The translations under genes were made by a program, and so were the position numbers. A stretch of 64,000 nt of DNA, from the NCBI GenBank assembly GCA_044228685.1, contig JBGAUL010000002.1:62001-126000 (forward strand), in the 5' to 3' direction. A model generated the notes under the pieces. That model was not told the origin of the DNA. It was given only the letters and a program-made list of their open reading frames with translations, and did not search any database. Shown here piece after piece: positions 17,846-26,968 of this stretch. Each line of letters begins with the position of its first letter. The stretch's first letter is position 1. This DNA comes from JBBATK01 sp044228685 (GTDB taxonomy: Bacteria; Bacteroidota; Ignavibacteria; Kapaibacteriales; NICIL-2).

Positions 17846-17936
17846 CGTTAGAGGTGCTCCGGGACAATTGAATGAATCCCGGCGCTGAGATGATACTCTT
17901 GGAACCTGATCCAGATAATGCTGGCGAAGGAAAACG
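17846..17936 (+). promoter_or_regulatory. TPP (THI-box) riboswitch
   Basis: The segment shows the conserved thiamin-pyrophosphate aptamer: GAGGTGCTC at 17851-17859, a variable hairpin GGGA...TCCC, then CGCTGAGATGATACTCTTGG (17883 onward). The nearly invariant GAACCTGATCCAGATAATGC follows at 17902-17921, with GGCGAAGGAA closing the core. CGTT (17846-17849) can pair with AACG (17933-17936) to close the outer helix. It lies 67 bases upstream of the ATG of a TonB-dependent receptor. In this phylum THI elements are known in front of outer-membrane thiamin receptors. Downstream, CTCC (17959-17962) can pair with GGAG (17971-17974), which suggests translational control by masking the ribosome-binding site. 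Confidence 0.93.
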
Positions 17937-18002
17937 GTATGCGGTCTATTCCGCTTCTCTCCAAACCCTCGGAGCTTCTTGTATCACTTTTCAAGATGCT
18001 CT

Positions 18003-20417
18003 ATGCTTACAGTCCTTTCTTCTCTGTCCAAACTCCGTCTCCTTGTCGTCTTCATGGCGCTCGGCCTTGTTGTCTGCACGAGTTCCACTCATGCTCAAAA
18101 GACAGCGCAAAAAGACACTGCCAACTACCGCACGCAAGAGGTGGTGGTTAATGCAACCCGTGCTGATGCGATCACCTCACCGGTGACCTTCAACGAGATC
18201 AATCGCAGCGCAATTCTACAGAAGCACACGGTTGGTGACTTGCCTCAGCTACTTTCCGATCTGCCATCGTCGGTGTTCTACTCGGAAAACGCCAATGGAA
18301 TTGGTTACTCCTATCTCACCATGCGCGGCTTCGACCAACGTCGCATCGCCGTTCTTGTAAATGGTATTCCGCAGAATGATCCCGAGGATCACAATGTGTA
18401 TTGGATTGACTTTCCTGATTTGGTGGCATCGGCAGACAACATCCAAGTGCAGCGCGGTGCCGGCTTGGTGAATTATGGCGCGGCTGCTATTGGTGGTTCT
18501 ATCAACATCAATACGGTGAATATCATGCAGCGAAAGTTCGCGCGTGTGACGAGTGGAATTGGACTGCAGGAGCATGCGGCTCCCGGTCTCAACGCCGCAC
18601 TCGACGAACGTTCAACTCTGGCGACATCCAAGGCGTCGTTTGAGTATTGCTCGGGTCTAACTGATGATCACTTTGCTTTTTATACTCGCATCTCACAAAT
18701 ACAATCACGTGGCTATCGCGACAACTCATGGGCAGAGCTGAATTCCTTTTTCGTGAGTGCAGGTCGTTTTGATGATAATGTTAGCGTACAAGTCAATGTA
18801 TTCGGCGGACCCATCAGCGATGGTCTTGCCTACACCGGCTTGCCAAAGTCCTACATAAGCGATCCGGCTCTGCGTCGATTGAATTTCAATTATTGGGAAT
18901 ACAACGCTACGGGCGACACCGTCGGCTATGCCGCACCACGTCGTCAATCCGAGCAAGAACAATTCTCTCAACCTCACGTCGAAGTCTTAGGCAGTGTTGC
19001 ATTGAGTTCTTCAATCACGCTCTCGTCAACACTCTTTCTGTACACCGGACGAGGCTACTTCGACTACGATGGATCGTGGGCTGATGCGCGAACTCTTCGC
19101 TTGACATCGCGCTATGGTGGTTCAGACTCTATCTCGTCACCGGGTAATAGTCTCATTCGTGCCTGGGTATCCAATCGTCAACTCGGATGGATTCCGAATC
19201 TGAGAATTCGTCATACAGATGGTGAACTGCTCGTCGGTGCCGAGATTCGCTCGCACCGCTCCGAGCACTGGGGCAACATTGCCTACGCAGAACAGCTGCC
19301 AAGCGGATTTGATCCTGACTTCCGCATTTATTCCTACAATGGTGAACGCGACATCAATTCTGTGTTTGCTCGCGAACAGTACCGCATCAGTGATCGTCTC
19401 ACAGCCAGCGTGGATTGTCAGTATGTTCATACGACCTATGGCGTCAGCAACGAACGACAAGGCTTGGTCGCAACGAGCTATCTCAGCAACTCCGGTGCAA
19501 GCGTGGGCAACGGCGGACAAATCTTTTCACTTGCCTACAACTTCTTCAATCCTCGTCTTGGATTGATGTGGCAAGCAAGCGATAAACATAGCTTCTACTT
19601 CTCTGCTGCTCAGACTTCGCGTGAGCCTCGCATGGCGAACCTCTATAGCATCGACGGACTCGATACCAACGCGATTCCATTTTTTGCTCGCGACAGTGCG
19701 AGCGGTCGTTTCGACTTCTCCAAGCCACTCGTCAAACCCGAGTCCATGCTCGATCTCGAACTCGGATGGAAAGCGCAACTCACTGATCTGCAGCTTGCAG
19801 TTACTTTCTATTACATGGACTTCAAGGACGAACTCGTGAAGAATGGTCGTCGCGATATCTTCGGTAATCCTATCACCGGAAACGCCCCACGTACGCGTCA
19901 TATGGGTCTCGAAGCCCAAGCTTCCTGGCTTGCATGGCAGGCTTCAAATTCCTCACTCAGCTTCAGCGCTAATGCAACGCTGAGTCGCAATCGCATTATT
20001 GAATATTCTTACGCGGCTTCCACAAGCACATTTGACTTGGCGAATAATCCCGTCTCCGGTTTTCCGGATGTGATGGCGAATCTTCAGACCATGTTCAAGA
20101 TCGACAATGCGAGTATCAACCTGACAGTGAAGAGCATTGGCACAATGTACTCGGACAATTTTGGCACTCGCCTAAAAGAGTACAGAGCATTGTCGCCTGG
20201 TGATATCAGCTACAACGACAACGTGATCGATCCCGTCGTTGTACTCAATGCATCGCTCCAATATGAGTTCCACAACATCTTCTCGCTCAACACGCTTCGT
20301 CTTCGCGTCAGCTGCAACAACCTCACAAACAAACTCTATGCTGCCGGAGCCAACGGAGCTGAATTCTATCCAGCGGCCGAACGCAATTGGTTTTTTGGAC
20401 TTGATATTGAACCCTAA
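18003..20417 (+). CDS. TonB-dependent outer-membrane receptor, probably for thiamin
   Basis: An 804-residue outer-membrane receptor. It has a signal peptide ending near STHAQ, a short TonB-box-like region (TQEVVVNATRAD) and a plug domain about residues 45-170 with LPQLLSDLPSSVFYSENANG, MRGFDQRRIAVLVNGIPQND and RGAGLVNYGAAAIGGSININ. A 22-strand-type barrel runs to the end with NPRLGLMW, AQTSREPRMANLY and FNLANNPV-like blocks. There is no carboxypeptidase-like N-terminal domain. The TPP riboswitch directly upstream points to thiamin or its phosphates as substrate. Start: ATG 18003 gives a compact signal peptide. An in-frame TTG at 17979, four bases after GGAG, is an alternative that would add eight residues and has the better ribosome-binding site. 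Confidence 0.9.
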   Translation: MLTVLSSLSKLRLLVVFMALGLVVCTSSTHAQKTAQKDTANYRTQEVVVNATRADAITSPVTFNEINRSAILQKHTVGDLPQLLSDLPSSVFYSENANGIGYSYLTMRGFDQRRIAVLVNGIPQNDPEDHNVYWIDFPDLVASADNIQVQRGAGLVNYGAAAIGGSININTVNIMQRKFARVTSGIGLQEHAAPGLNAALDERSTLATSKASFEYCSGLTDDHFAFYTRISQIQSRGYRDNSWAELNSFFVSAGRFDDNVSVQVNVFGGPISDGLAYTGLPKSYISDPALRRLNFNYWEYNATGDTVGYAAPRRQSEQEQFSQPHVEVLGSVALSSSITLSSTLFLYTGRGYFDYDGSWADARTLRLTSRYGGSDSISSPGNSLIRAWVSNRQLGWIPNLRIRHTDGELLVGAEIRSHRSEHWGNIAYAEQLPSGFDPDFRIYSYNGERDINSVFAREQYRISDRLTASVDCQYVHTTYGVSNERQGLVATSYLSNSGASVGNGGQIFSLAYNFFNPRLGLMWQASDKHSFYFSAAQTSREPRMANLYSIDGLDTNAIPFFARDSASGRFDFSKPLVKPESMLDLELGWKAQLTDLQLAVTFYYMDFKDELVKNGRRDIFGNPITGNAPRTRHMGLEAQASWLAWQASNSSLSFSANATLSRNRIIEYSYAASTSTFDLANNPVSGFPDVMANLQTMFKIDNASINLTVKSIGTMYSDNFGTRLKEYRALSPGDISYNDNVIDPVVVLNASLQYEFHNIFSLNTLRLRVSCNNLTNKLYAAGANGAEFYPAAERNWFFGLDIEP

Positions 20418-20486
20418 AGGGCATTAAAGGGTTATTGTGTTGAGCTTAAGTATTGTTGTCAATACGCCGAGCATATTGACTGTTCA

Positions 20487-20523
20487 ATTGTGTACACAGC
20501 AGAGTGAATACTGTACACACAAT
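20487..20523. promoter_or_regulatory. Imperfect inverted repeat with two TGTACA palindromes upstream of the redoxin/multicopper-oxidase operon
   Basis: ATTGTGTACA (20487-20496) and TGTACACACAAT (20512-20523) form an inverted repeat with a two-base bulge. Each arm carries the palindrome TGTACA, centred 21 bp apart (two helical turns). The site is 126 bases before the first gene of the operon. It could be an operator for a dimeric regulator, and no regulator is encoded next to it. This is a sequence observation; function is inferred. Confidence 0.4.
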
Positions 20524-20648
20524 GTCGATAAAGATTCTGAGATTGCTCAGTCTGCAGAGACCGCTTTTCGCGTCAATCAACTCTGATCAACGCGTACTGC
20601 TAAGCTGCTATTCGCAAAGAACTTAGTCTATCACAAAACATTCATTCA

Positions 20649-21422
20649 ATGAAGGCATTTATACTCTGTTTGTTGGCTGTGATTCTGATGGTGCCGATGA
20701 AGGCAGATCAGACGACGGCCATGAATTTTATACGCAAGGATTGCACAGGTCAGGAGCACAATCTCTTTGCCGAGTTGGACTCAGGCAACGTCGTGATCCT
20801 CGAGTATTTCATGACCTGCAGCTCGTGTCTCAATGCAGCTCGTAAAATCCAACCGGTGATCAATTCACTCGAAAAGCAGATTCCGGGTAAGATCCGTTTT
20901 TACATGCTGGCCTACACCAATGGTTATAGTTGTGAAACGGCATCGAACTTCATCAACACCAATTCACTGCAAGCAGTTCCCTTTGATTCGGGTGCTAGTC
21001 AGGTTGCATACTACGGCGGTTTTGGCATGCCGACGGTAGTCGTCGTTGGCGGAAAAGATCACAAAGTGCTGTTTACCGATATCGGCTTTTCATCGGGTGA
21101 TGAGCAGGCAATCGGCGATGCAATCAAGACCTTATACAATTTGTCGGATGTGAGTGATGAGAATGCGACGAACTTCAGCGTAAGTCCGCAGCCCGCCACC
21201 GATCGCATTCGATTTCATTGGAATGAAGAATTGAGTCAGGATGCTGAATGCACACTGGCAAACATGCAAGGACAAATCGTTCGACACAGTGCAGACTTCG
21301 AATGGAATTATGCTGCCAACCAAGCTGAGCTTCCGCTTCAGGGTTTGGAGAATGGCGTGTATGTACTCATACTCAATAACCATGGTCGTCGACAGCGTTG
21401 CACTGTGCTCGTTTCTCACTAG
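20649..21422 (+). CDS. Secreted thioredoxin-like CxxC protein with T9SS sorting domain
   Basis: A 257-residue secreted protein. A signal peptide (MKAFILCLLAVILMVPMKA) is followed by a thioredoxin-fold domain with the redox pair CSSC (Cys57-Cys60) in VVILEYFMTCSSCLNAARKI. A cis-Pro-type loop follows at GGFGMPTVVVVGGKD. From about residue 175 a Por C-terminal sorting domain follows (FSVSPQPATDRIRFHW to the C-terminus), so the protein is exported by T9SS. It starts a three-gene operon; the next start lies 8 bases after its stop with AGGAG at 21421-21425. Likely a thiol oxidoreductase or copper-metallochaperone-like redoxin acting outside the outer membrane. The partner is probably one of the two cysteine/copper proteins that follow. 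Confidence 0.87.
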   Translation: MKAFILCLLAVILMVPMKADQTTAMNFIRKDCTGQEHNLFAELDSGNVVILEYFMTCSSCLNAARKIQPVINSLEKQIPGKIRFYMLAYTNGYSCETASNFINTNSLQAVPFDSGASQVAYYGGFGMPTVVVVGGKDHKVLFTDIGFSSGDEQAIGDAIKTLYNLSDVSDENATNFSVSPQPATDRIRFHWNEELSQDAECTLANMQGQIVRHSADFEWNYAANQAELPLQGLENGVYVLILNNHGRRQRCTVLVSH

Positions 21423-21430
21423 GAGTTTTT

Positions 21431-23221
21431 ATGAAGTGCCTTTCCTTTTTCAGACAGTGTGCATGTGTATGCTCACTGTTTTTTTTGCTCGGTGCAATCG
21501 ACAGCTCTGCGCAATACAATGAGCTGCTTATTCCTCCTGCACTTGCCGGACCTCACTTTGATTTAGAAGTTCAAACGGGTACACGTGAGTTTATGTCGGG
21601 TATCCAAACTCCAACCTACGGAGTCAACGGCGCGTTCTTGGGTCCGACGCTGATGATGAATCGCGGCGACAGCGTCTGGCTTCGTGTCGTAAATCATCTC
21701 GGCACTTCGACAACCATGCACTGGCACGGACTGCACCTACCGGCAGTGTGCGATGGCGGTCCGATGCAACTCATTAAAAACAACGATTCCTGGACGCCAT
21801 CTTTCATCGTCAAAAACGCTGCAGCTACCTACTGGTATCATCCACACGGCGAAGGCAAAACTGAGCTGCAGGTTTCCAAAGGCATTGCAGGTATGATTAT
21901 CGTGCGTGATTCACTCGAACAGGCACTTGCTTTACCACGCGAGTACGGCATCGATGACATACCGGTGGTCATTCAAACCAAAGCTTTCGATGAGTTGGGA
22001 CAAATCGCAATTGCGTCGGATATGGATACCATGCTCTTGGTGAATGGAACGCAGCGACCGGTCTTGCACGCACCTGCGCAAGTTCTTCGTCTGCGCCTGC
22101 TCAACGGCTCGTCGATGCGATCATACTACTTGGGTTTTTCTGACAACCGTTCGTTTTCTGTTATTGGCAACGACGACGGCTTGCTTCCTCTTCCTGTTTC
22201 CCGCACACGCATTCTCATTGCACCCGGTGAACGTGTTGAGTTGTTGGTGAATTGTAGCAATCAACAGAACACAAGTTTCAGTTTGCGCAACTACGGAACT
22301 CAAATGACTAATGGCATCTATGGTTCACCACAGGTAGGCATGGGCATGAGTTCACTTCCGGATTATGATAAGAATGCGCTCAACGGTCATGACTTTGACG
22401 TGTTGAGAATCGAGGTGCAGGAGAAAACTACTAATGGACTCAGCACAATTCCCACGACACTCGTAGCTGACAACCGACCAAGCCTCGGCGAAGTTGATGT
22501 TCAAAGAACACTTGAGTTTAGTCCGGAGACGATGTCGATGCAGAAGATGGTTGAAGGACCATTCGTCATCAACGGAAGTCATTTCAATATGGACACGATC
22601 AATCAAGTGTGTCGTCTTGGCGACGTCGAGATCTGGACATTAATCAATTCAACTCTGGTTGCACATCCTTTTCACATTCACAATCAACACGTGTATGTTT
22701 TAGATAAAACATCAGGCATTGTTGACTCGGCTGAGGCTGGTCCTAAGGACGTTGTGCTTGTCATGCCCCAACAGCGACTTCGCTTCATCACACGCTTCGA
22801 AGATTACACCAATGCATCAGTGCCTTACATGTATCACTGTCATATGCTGCACCACGAAGATGACGGCATGATGGGATCATTCGCAGTAGTTGAACCAACA
22901 GTCGGTGTCGATGATGAGATGCTAGTGAATCCGAGCTCAGACGCATTGCAGGTCTACCCAATGCCTGTCAACACAGACATCCATTGTCACATTCCAAACG
23001 CGCTGATTCAATCACTGCAGAGTGTGAGCATCGTTGATCTTCATGGCAACACAAACTCAACCATTAGTCGTGATGATCTAGCATTCGACGCATCAAGAAG
23101 CTCTGTCGTCATTCATTGCGCTAGCCAGTTGAGTGATGGCTTGTATTGTTTGCTTCTTCGCGCTCATGATTCAACAGTTCAGAGTACAGTATTTATAGTA
23201 TCTCACCAATTCAACCGATGA
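21431..23221 (+). CDS. Secreted multicopper oxidase with T9SS sorting domain
   Basis: A 596-residue multicopper oxidase. Four copper-ligand blocks are present: THMHWHG-type TMHWHGLHLP (about residue 96), TYWYHPHGEGKT (about 134), HPFHIHNQHVYVLD (about 412) and MYHCHMLHHEDDGMMG (about 467), covering the type 2/3 cluster and the type 1 HCH...H...M site. Cupredoxin domains fill about 35-480, followed by a T9SS sorting domain about 505-596. CotA/CueO-like oxidases oxidise Cu(I), Fe(II), Mn(II) or phenolics; the axial Met is the CueO-type ligand. The frame is open from 21398, but AGGAG at 21421-21425 and the signal peptide select ATG 21431. It overlaps the next gene by 4 bases (ATGA). Confidence 0.93.
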   Translation: MKCLSFFRQCACVCSLFFLLGAIDSSAQYNELLIPPALAGPHFDLEVQTGTREFMSGIQTPTYGVNGAFLGPTLMMNRGDSVWLRVVNHLGTSTTMHWHGLHLPAVCDGGPMQLIKNNDSWTPSFIVKNAAATYWYHPHGEGKTELQVSKGIAGMIIVRDSLEQALALPREYGIDDIPVVIQTKAFDELGQIAIASDMDTMLLVNGTQRPVLHAPAQVLRLRLLNGSSMRSYYLGFSDNRSFSVIGNDDGLLPLPVSRTRILIAPGERVELLVNCSNQQNTSFSLRNYGTQMTNGIYGSPQVGMGMSSLPDYDKNALNGHDFDVLRIEVQEKTTNGLSTIPTTLVADNRPSLGEVDVQRTLEFSPETMSMQKMVEGPFVINGSHFNMDTINQVCRLGDVEIWTLINSTLVAHPFHIHNQHVYVLDKTSGIVDSAEAGPKDVVLVMPQQRLRFITRFEDYTNASVPYMYHCHMLHHEDDGMMGSFAVVEPTVGVDDEMLVNPSSDALQVYPMPVNTDIHCHIPNALIQSLQSVSIVDLHGNTNSTISRDDLAFDASRSSVVIHCASQLSDGLYCLLLRAHDSTVQSTVFIVSHQFNR

Positions 23222-24693
23222 AAAATTTCAACCTCGTTACACTCTTCGTTGCCTTAGTTCTATGCTCAACCCTACACGCACAGAACGACGTGACCTGGTC
23301 CAATCCGGTCGATGTGGCAGCGGCATCATCGGGTAATCTTCATCCGCGAGTTGTGCTGGATGCGCAGGGCAATCCTGTAGTCATGTTTGGACATCAAGGG
23401 ACGAACCGTATTCTGGTTTCGCGCTGGAACGGAACGGCATTCGCTTCTCCGATACTTGCTAATAGCGTCATGACTCCGGCATTTTACGAATCATGGGCCG
23501 GACCTGACATTGCCGCGCGTGGCGATACGATGTACATCGTCTACAAGCAAACGCCGGAAGAGAAGAATCACGTGTATTGTGTGCGATCGGTTGATGGTGG
23601 ACGGAGCTTTTCAAATCCCGTTCCAGTTGAGAACATCGCCGACAGTCTGTCGCGATTCCCTGCTGTAGGAATTGACGCCAACGGACAACCCATCGTTGCC
23701 TTCATGAAGTTCAATTCGGATTATACTCGCTCACGTTGGGCGGTATGTCGTTCAACCGACTTTGGTATGAGCTGGAAACCTGACGTCTTGGCGAGCGGCT
23801 TTTCCGGTGGGACCGTGTGCGATTGCTGTCCGGGCACAGTTCGTTGCAGTGCCACAGGCGACATCGCCATGCTCTATCGCGACAACTTGAACAACTTGAG
23901 AGATACCTGGGTTGGTATCTCACACAACGGTGGACAGAATTTCAGCAAGGGTCTCTCTGTCGATCAGCAAGGTTGGATGATTAATGCTTGTCCGGCAACC
24001 GGTCCTAGCGGAACGATCATCGGCGACTCTCTCTACTCGGTATTTACAAGCGCGGCTAGCGGCCCCGACTACGTCTATCACAACGTCAATTGTATCAGCA
24101 CAGAACAATCTTCGAAATCAACGAAGATCATTACAACCTCGAGCTCAATCACTTCGCAGAATTATCCGCGCGTTTCTTCATTCGGCAATACTCTCGCAGA
24201 AGTCTGGGTTCAAGGTACAGCGTCAAACTCATCAATCATGATGTGCTTTAGTCCTGATGTACACGCAGGTCGATCTTCATCTCCAATAACCGTCGCCAAC
24301 TCCGGCATAACAGCAATGGTAAACGCTGATGTGTGCGTTGGCAATGGCAAGGTCTATGTGGTTTATCAGGACAACGGCACCGGTACTGTACGCATGCGGC
24401 GCGGAGTCTTTAGCGTCAGCGATGTCGAAACAAACGACAACCCATCACCCGCGATCATCATGCAGTCACTTTCGTCGTCATCGCAATTACGCTTTCGTCT
24501 GCGTGAGGTCGCAAGCGACACCTATACATGCACGGTATTGAACACTCTTGGACAAGTCATACTGCGGCAGAGCTTAGAAGCAAATGCACTTGAACAAACG
24601 CTCGATTGCAGTCGCTTAAGTCGCGGTACATACTTTATGGAAATTCCTGCGAAGAATGGTATACAAAGAATTGCTTTCTCGCTCTGCGATTAA
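23218..24693 (+). CDS. BNR/sialidase-fold secreted protein with CDCC cluster and T9SS domain
   Basis: A 491-residue secreted protein. After the signal peptide (ending TLHAQ), beta-propeller repeats with Asp-box-like motifs occur: SVDGGRSFSNP (about residue 125), STDFGMSWKP (about 180) and SHNGGQNFSKG (about 235). Between them stands an unusual cysteine cluster TVCDCCPGTVRC (Cys201, 203, 204, 209). The last about 75 residues form a Por sorting domain (RGTYFMEIPAKNG near the end). It is annotated elsewhere as sialidase-like, but sialidase catalytic residues are not obvious to me. Coupling to a multicopper oxidase by an ATGA overlap and to a CxxC redoxin makes copper binding by the CDCC cluster an attractive inference. 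Confidence 0.85.
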   Translation: MKNFNLVTLFVALVLCSTLHAQNDVTWSNPVDVAAASSGNLHPRVVLDAQGNPVVMFGHQGTNRILVSRWNGTAFASPILANSVMTPAFYESWAGPDIAARGDTMYIVYKQTPEEKNHVYCVRSVDGGRSFSNPVPVENIADSLSRFPAVGIDANGQPIVAFMKFNSDYTRSRWAVCRSTDFGMSWKPDVLASGFSGGTVCDCCPGTVRCSATGDIAMLYRDNLNNLRDTWVGISHNGGQNFSKGLSVDQQGWMINACPATGPSGTIIGDSLYSVFTSAASGPDYVYHNVNCISTEQSSKSTKIITTSSSITSQNYPRVSSFGNTLAEVWVQGTASNSSIMMCFSPDVHAGRSSSPITVANSGITAMVNADVCVGNGKVYVVYQDNGTGTVRMRRGVFSVSDVETNDNPSPAIIMQSLSSSSQLRFRLREVASDTYTCTVLNTLGQVILRQSLEANALEQTLDCSRLSRGTYFMEIPAKNGIQRIAFSLCD

Positions 24694-24694
24694 A

Positions 24695-26590
24695 TCACAC
24701 GACTAAGACGGGAATCTTTAAGGCGTGGCGTACAGGAGAGATAGTAGCGCCGAAGATGAGATCTTTGATGCCGCGGTGACCATGACTTCCCATCACAATT
24801 GCATCAACAGAGAGTTCGTTGACGATACGGATAATCTCGCGTGGTGCGCTACCGTAGCCAAGTTCAGCATGACAGCGAATCTGTAACTCACGTAAACGTG
24901 ATTCGAGCTGCATGATATACTCTTCATCATGTCGCGTCTCTGCATCAAAGGTTTGATTGCCAAAGACTGATCCAACTGCTCCTTCAACAACGTGCACAAG
25001 AATGAGCTCAGCTTGGTGTGCGCGACAAAGGGCAATAGCATGACGTAGCACAGCGCTGTCTCGGTCGTCGTGGGCAATAGCGGCTGCGACACGACTATAA
25101 CGCGTCCCGGTGCTAATAGAGGCCGCATCACCGAGATCGGCAAGTACGCTCTCCCACGAGGGTGTTATACGACCACGTCTACTGCGACGAAGGAATGGCT
25201 GAATACTGACATACACCAGCAAGGCTAGTAAAGCCAAAGCCACCGGATATACAATCATCATAACTACCGTTGGTTCCGCAGAGCTTGCAATCCAGTCTTG
25301 AATAGTCGTCGCTGCCAAACGAAGATTCAGCACAACGATGATCACCGCCGTGATCCACGCCAGAATCTGCACCCATACTTTGTTGCGCAAAGCACCCATG
25401 ATGCTGTGATCGCTGGTGAAGTGAATCAAAGGAATAACCGCGAACGGCAACTGCATACTGAGCAGAACTTGCGAGAGCAGGAGCAACGAATAGGTGCCGT
25501 TGTCACCTGCTGTTGAGAGGACAATGACCGCCGGAACGATGGCGATGAGACGAGTGACGAGACGACGCAAGAAGGGTCGCATCTTAAAATTCAAAAAGCC
25601 TTCCATGACGATTTGTCCGGCGAGCGTACCGGTCAAGGTCGAAGACTGTCCTGCAGCCAACAATGCCAGCGCAAATGCCACAGCCGCAAACTTGTTGCCG
25701 AGCATGGGTTGCAAGAGCTCGTGGGCTTGTTGTAGTTGCGTGACAACGACGTTGTTCTTGAAGAAGACAGATGCCGCCAGAATCAGAATTGCAGCATTGA
25801 CAAAGAAGGCAGCATTGAGAGCGATCGAAGTATCGAGCAAATTGAAACGCGCTGCGCTGCGCTTGCCTTCTGTGTCTGAAGCAAAGGACCGAGTTTGAAC
25901 AAGAGCGGAGTGCAGATAGAGATTGTGCGGCATTACCGTCGCGCCGATGATTCCGATTGCGACGTACAGAGCTTCAGGAGGCAGAGTCGGGACAAAACCA
26001 TTAAAGATCAGAGGGACCGAAGGCGCGGCCAAAAAGAGTTCGTAGACAAAGCAGAGTCCGACGGTGAAGACTAACGACAGAATAAAGGCTTCAAACTTTC
26101 GAACACCTAGATTTTGAATTCCGAGCAGGATAACCGAGTCGACTGCGGTAATGAGGATACCGACCAACATCGGGATATGAAAGAGCAGATTCAGACCAAT
26201 GGCTGTACCCAAGACTTCGGCCAGGTCGCAAGCGGCGATAGCGATTTCACAAAGGAACCATAGTGCGAGAGCAACAGGACGCGGGTAGTTGTCACGACAA
26301 GCCTGCGCCAGATCCCGTCCGCTGGCAATACCCAGTCGCGCCGACAAAGTCTGCAACAGAACCGCCATCAAATTCGACATCAGCAGAACCCAAATCAGCG
26401 CGTAGCCAAATCGAGAACCGCCTTCGATGTCCGTTGCCCAGTTGCCAGGATCCATATAACCGACGCTGACGAGATAAGCCGGTCCGAAAAAAGCGAGGAT
26501 ACGCTTCCAGCGCTTGTCGTGGTGTTCGACAGCGACACTCCCGTGAACTTCCGGAAGCGAAACTGATTGATGATAGAGCCGCTTTGCCAT
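24695..26590 (-). CDS. mntH: Nramp divalent-metal transporter fused to a UspA domain
   Basis: A 631-residue protein. Residues about 30-440 are an Nramp/MntH transporter of about 11 membrane segments, with the metal-binding DPGN in segment 1 (Asp47-Asn50, VGYMDPGNWATD) and MPHNLYLHSALVQ in segment 6. It is expected to import Mn2+ or Fe2+ with protons. Residues about 490-631 form a universal-stress-protein domain ending in the nucleotide-binding pattern GSHGHRGIKDLIFGATISPV. The fusion is known in several FCB genomes; the UspA part may sense ATP or energy state. The frame extends to 26638, but GGGGA about 10 bases before ATG 26590 supports the shorter start. It converges on the BNR gene with one base between stops. 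Confidence 0.9.
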   Translation of the reverse strand: MAKRLYHQSVSLPEVHGSVAVEHHDKRWKRILAFFGPAYLVSVGYMDPGNWATDIEGGSRFGYALIWVLLMSNLMAVLLQTLSARLGIASGRDLAQACRDNYPRPVALALWFLCEIAIAACDLAEVLGTAIGLNLLFHIPMLVGILITAVDSVILLGIQNLGVRKFEAFILSLVFTVGLCFVYELFLAAPSVPLIFNGFVPTLPPEALYVAIGIIGATVMPHNLYLHSALVQTRSFASDTEGKRSAARFNLLDTSIALNAAFFVNAAILILAASVFFKNNVVVTQLQQAHELLQPMLGNKFAAVAFALALLAAGQSSTLTGTLAGQIVMEGFLNFKMRPFLRRLVTRLIAIVPAVIVLSTAGDNGTYSLLLLSQVLLSMQLPFAVIPLIHFTSDHSIMGALRNKVWVQILAWITAVIIVVLNLRLAATTIQDWIASSAEPTVVMMIVYPVALALLALLVYVSIQPFLRRSRRGRITPSWESVLADLGDAASISTGTRYSRVAAAIAHDDRDSAVLRHAIALCRAHQAELILVHVVEGAVGSVFGNQTFDAETRHDEEYIMQLESRLRELQIRCHAELGYGSAPREIIRIVNELSVDAIVMGSHGHRGIKDLIFGATISPVRHALKIPVLVV

Positions 26591-26968
26591 ATGGTTATCG
26601 CATCCCCAACTCAAAAATAGCTCAAGACTCATAGCCAAGTCGAGCGAATTCTAATTGAACCCCTTTGCAGACGAAAAAAGGTCTTCTCTCTTGTGCGAAG
26701 ACTCAGACGCAAAGCGTGTAGGAGCTTGACTTACAGGTCAATTCTTAATGATGTAGGAATTAATCCTAGGCAAGTGGCTAAATGCCCTGAGTCTCGATAA
26801 TAAGCCATGTATCGTGCAATTATGGCTCAAGATCTGCTATGTGATGACCGATAAGTCCACAATGACGTGTACCGCATCGAGCGGAATACAGCTACAGAGC
26901 GCGATACACGTTGTTTATTCACATACGAAATCCACATGGACGTGGTACTCATGATTGTTGGAGGAATT
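26591..26968. other. Divergent intergenic region between Nramp-UspA and the LamG adhesin; contains an inverted repeat
   Basis: About 380 bases without a convincing gene. The perfect inverted repeat TAGGA-N5-TCCTA at 26754-26768 lies 164 bases upstream of the Nramp start. It resembles half-sites used by DtxR/MntR-type metal regulators, but this is only a resemblance. No manganese (yybP-ykoY) riboswitch core could be recognised on the minus strand. A GGAGG at 26960-26964 serves the plus-strand gene. Confidence 0.4.

Noticed and set aside
26591..26968. Possible manganese riboswitch before the Nramp gene
   Set aside because: I looked on the minus strand for the yybP-ykoY core and did not find its conserved elements.
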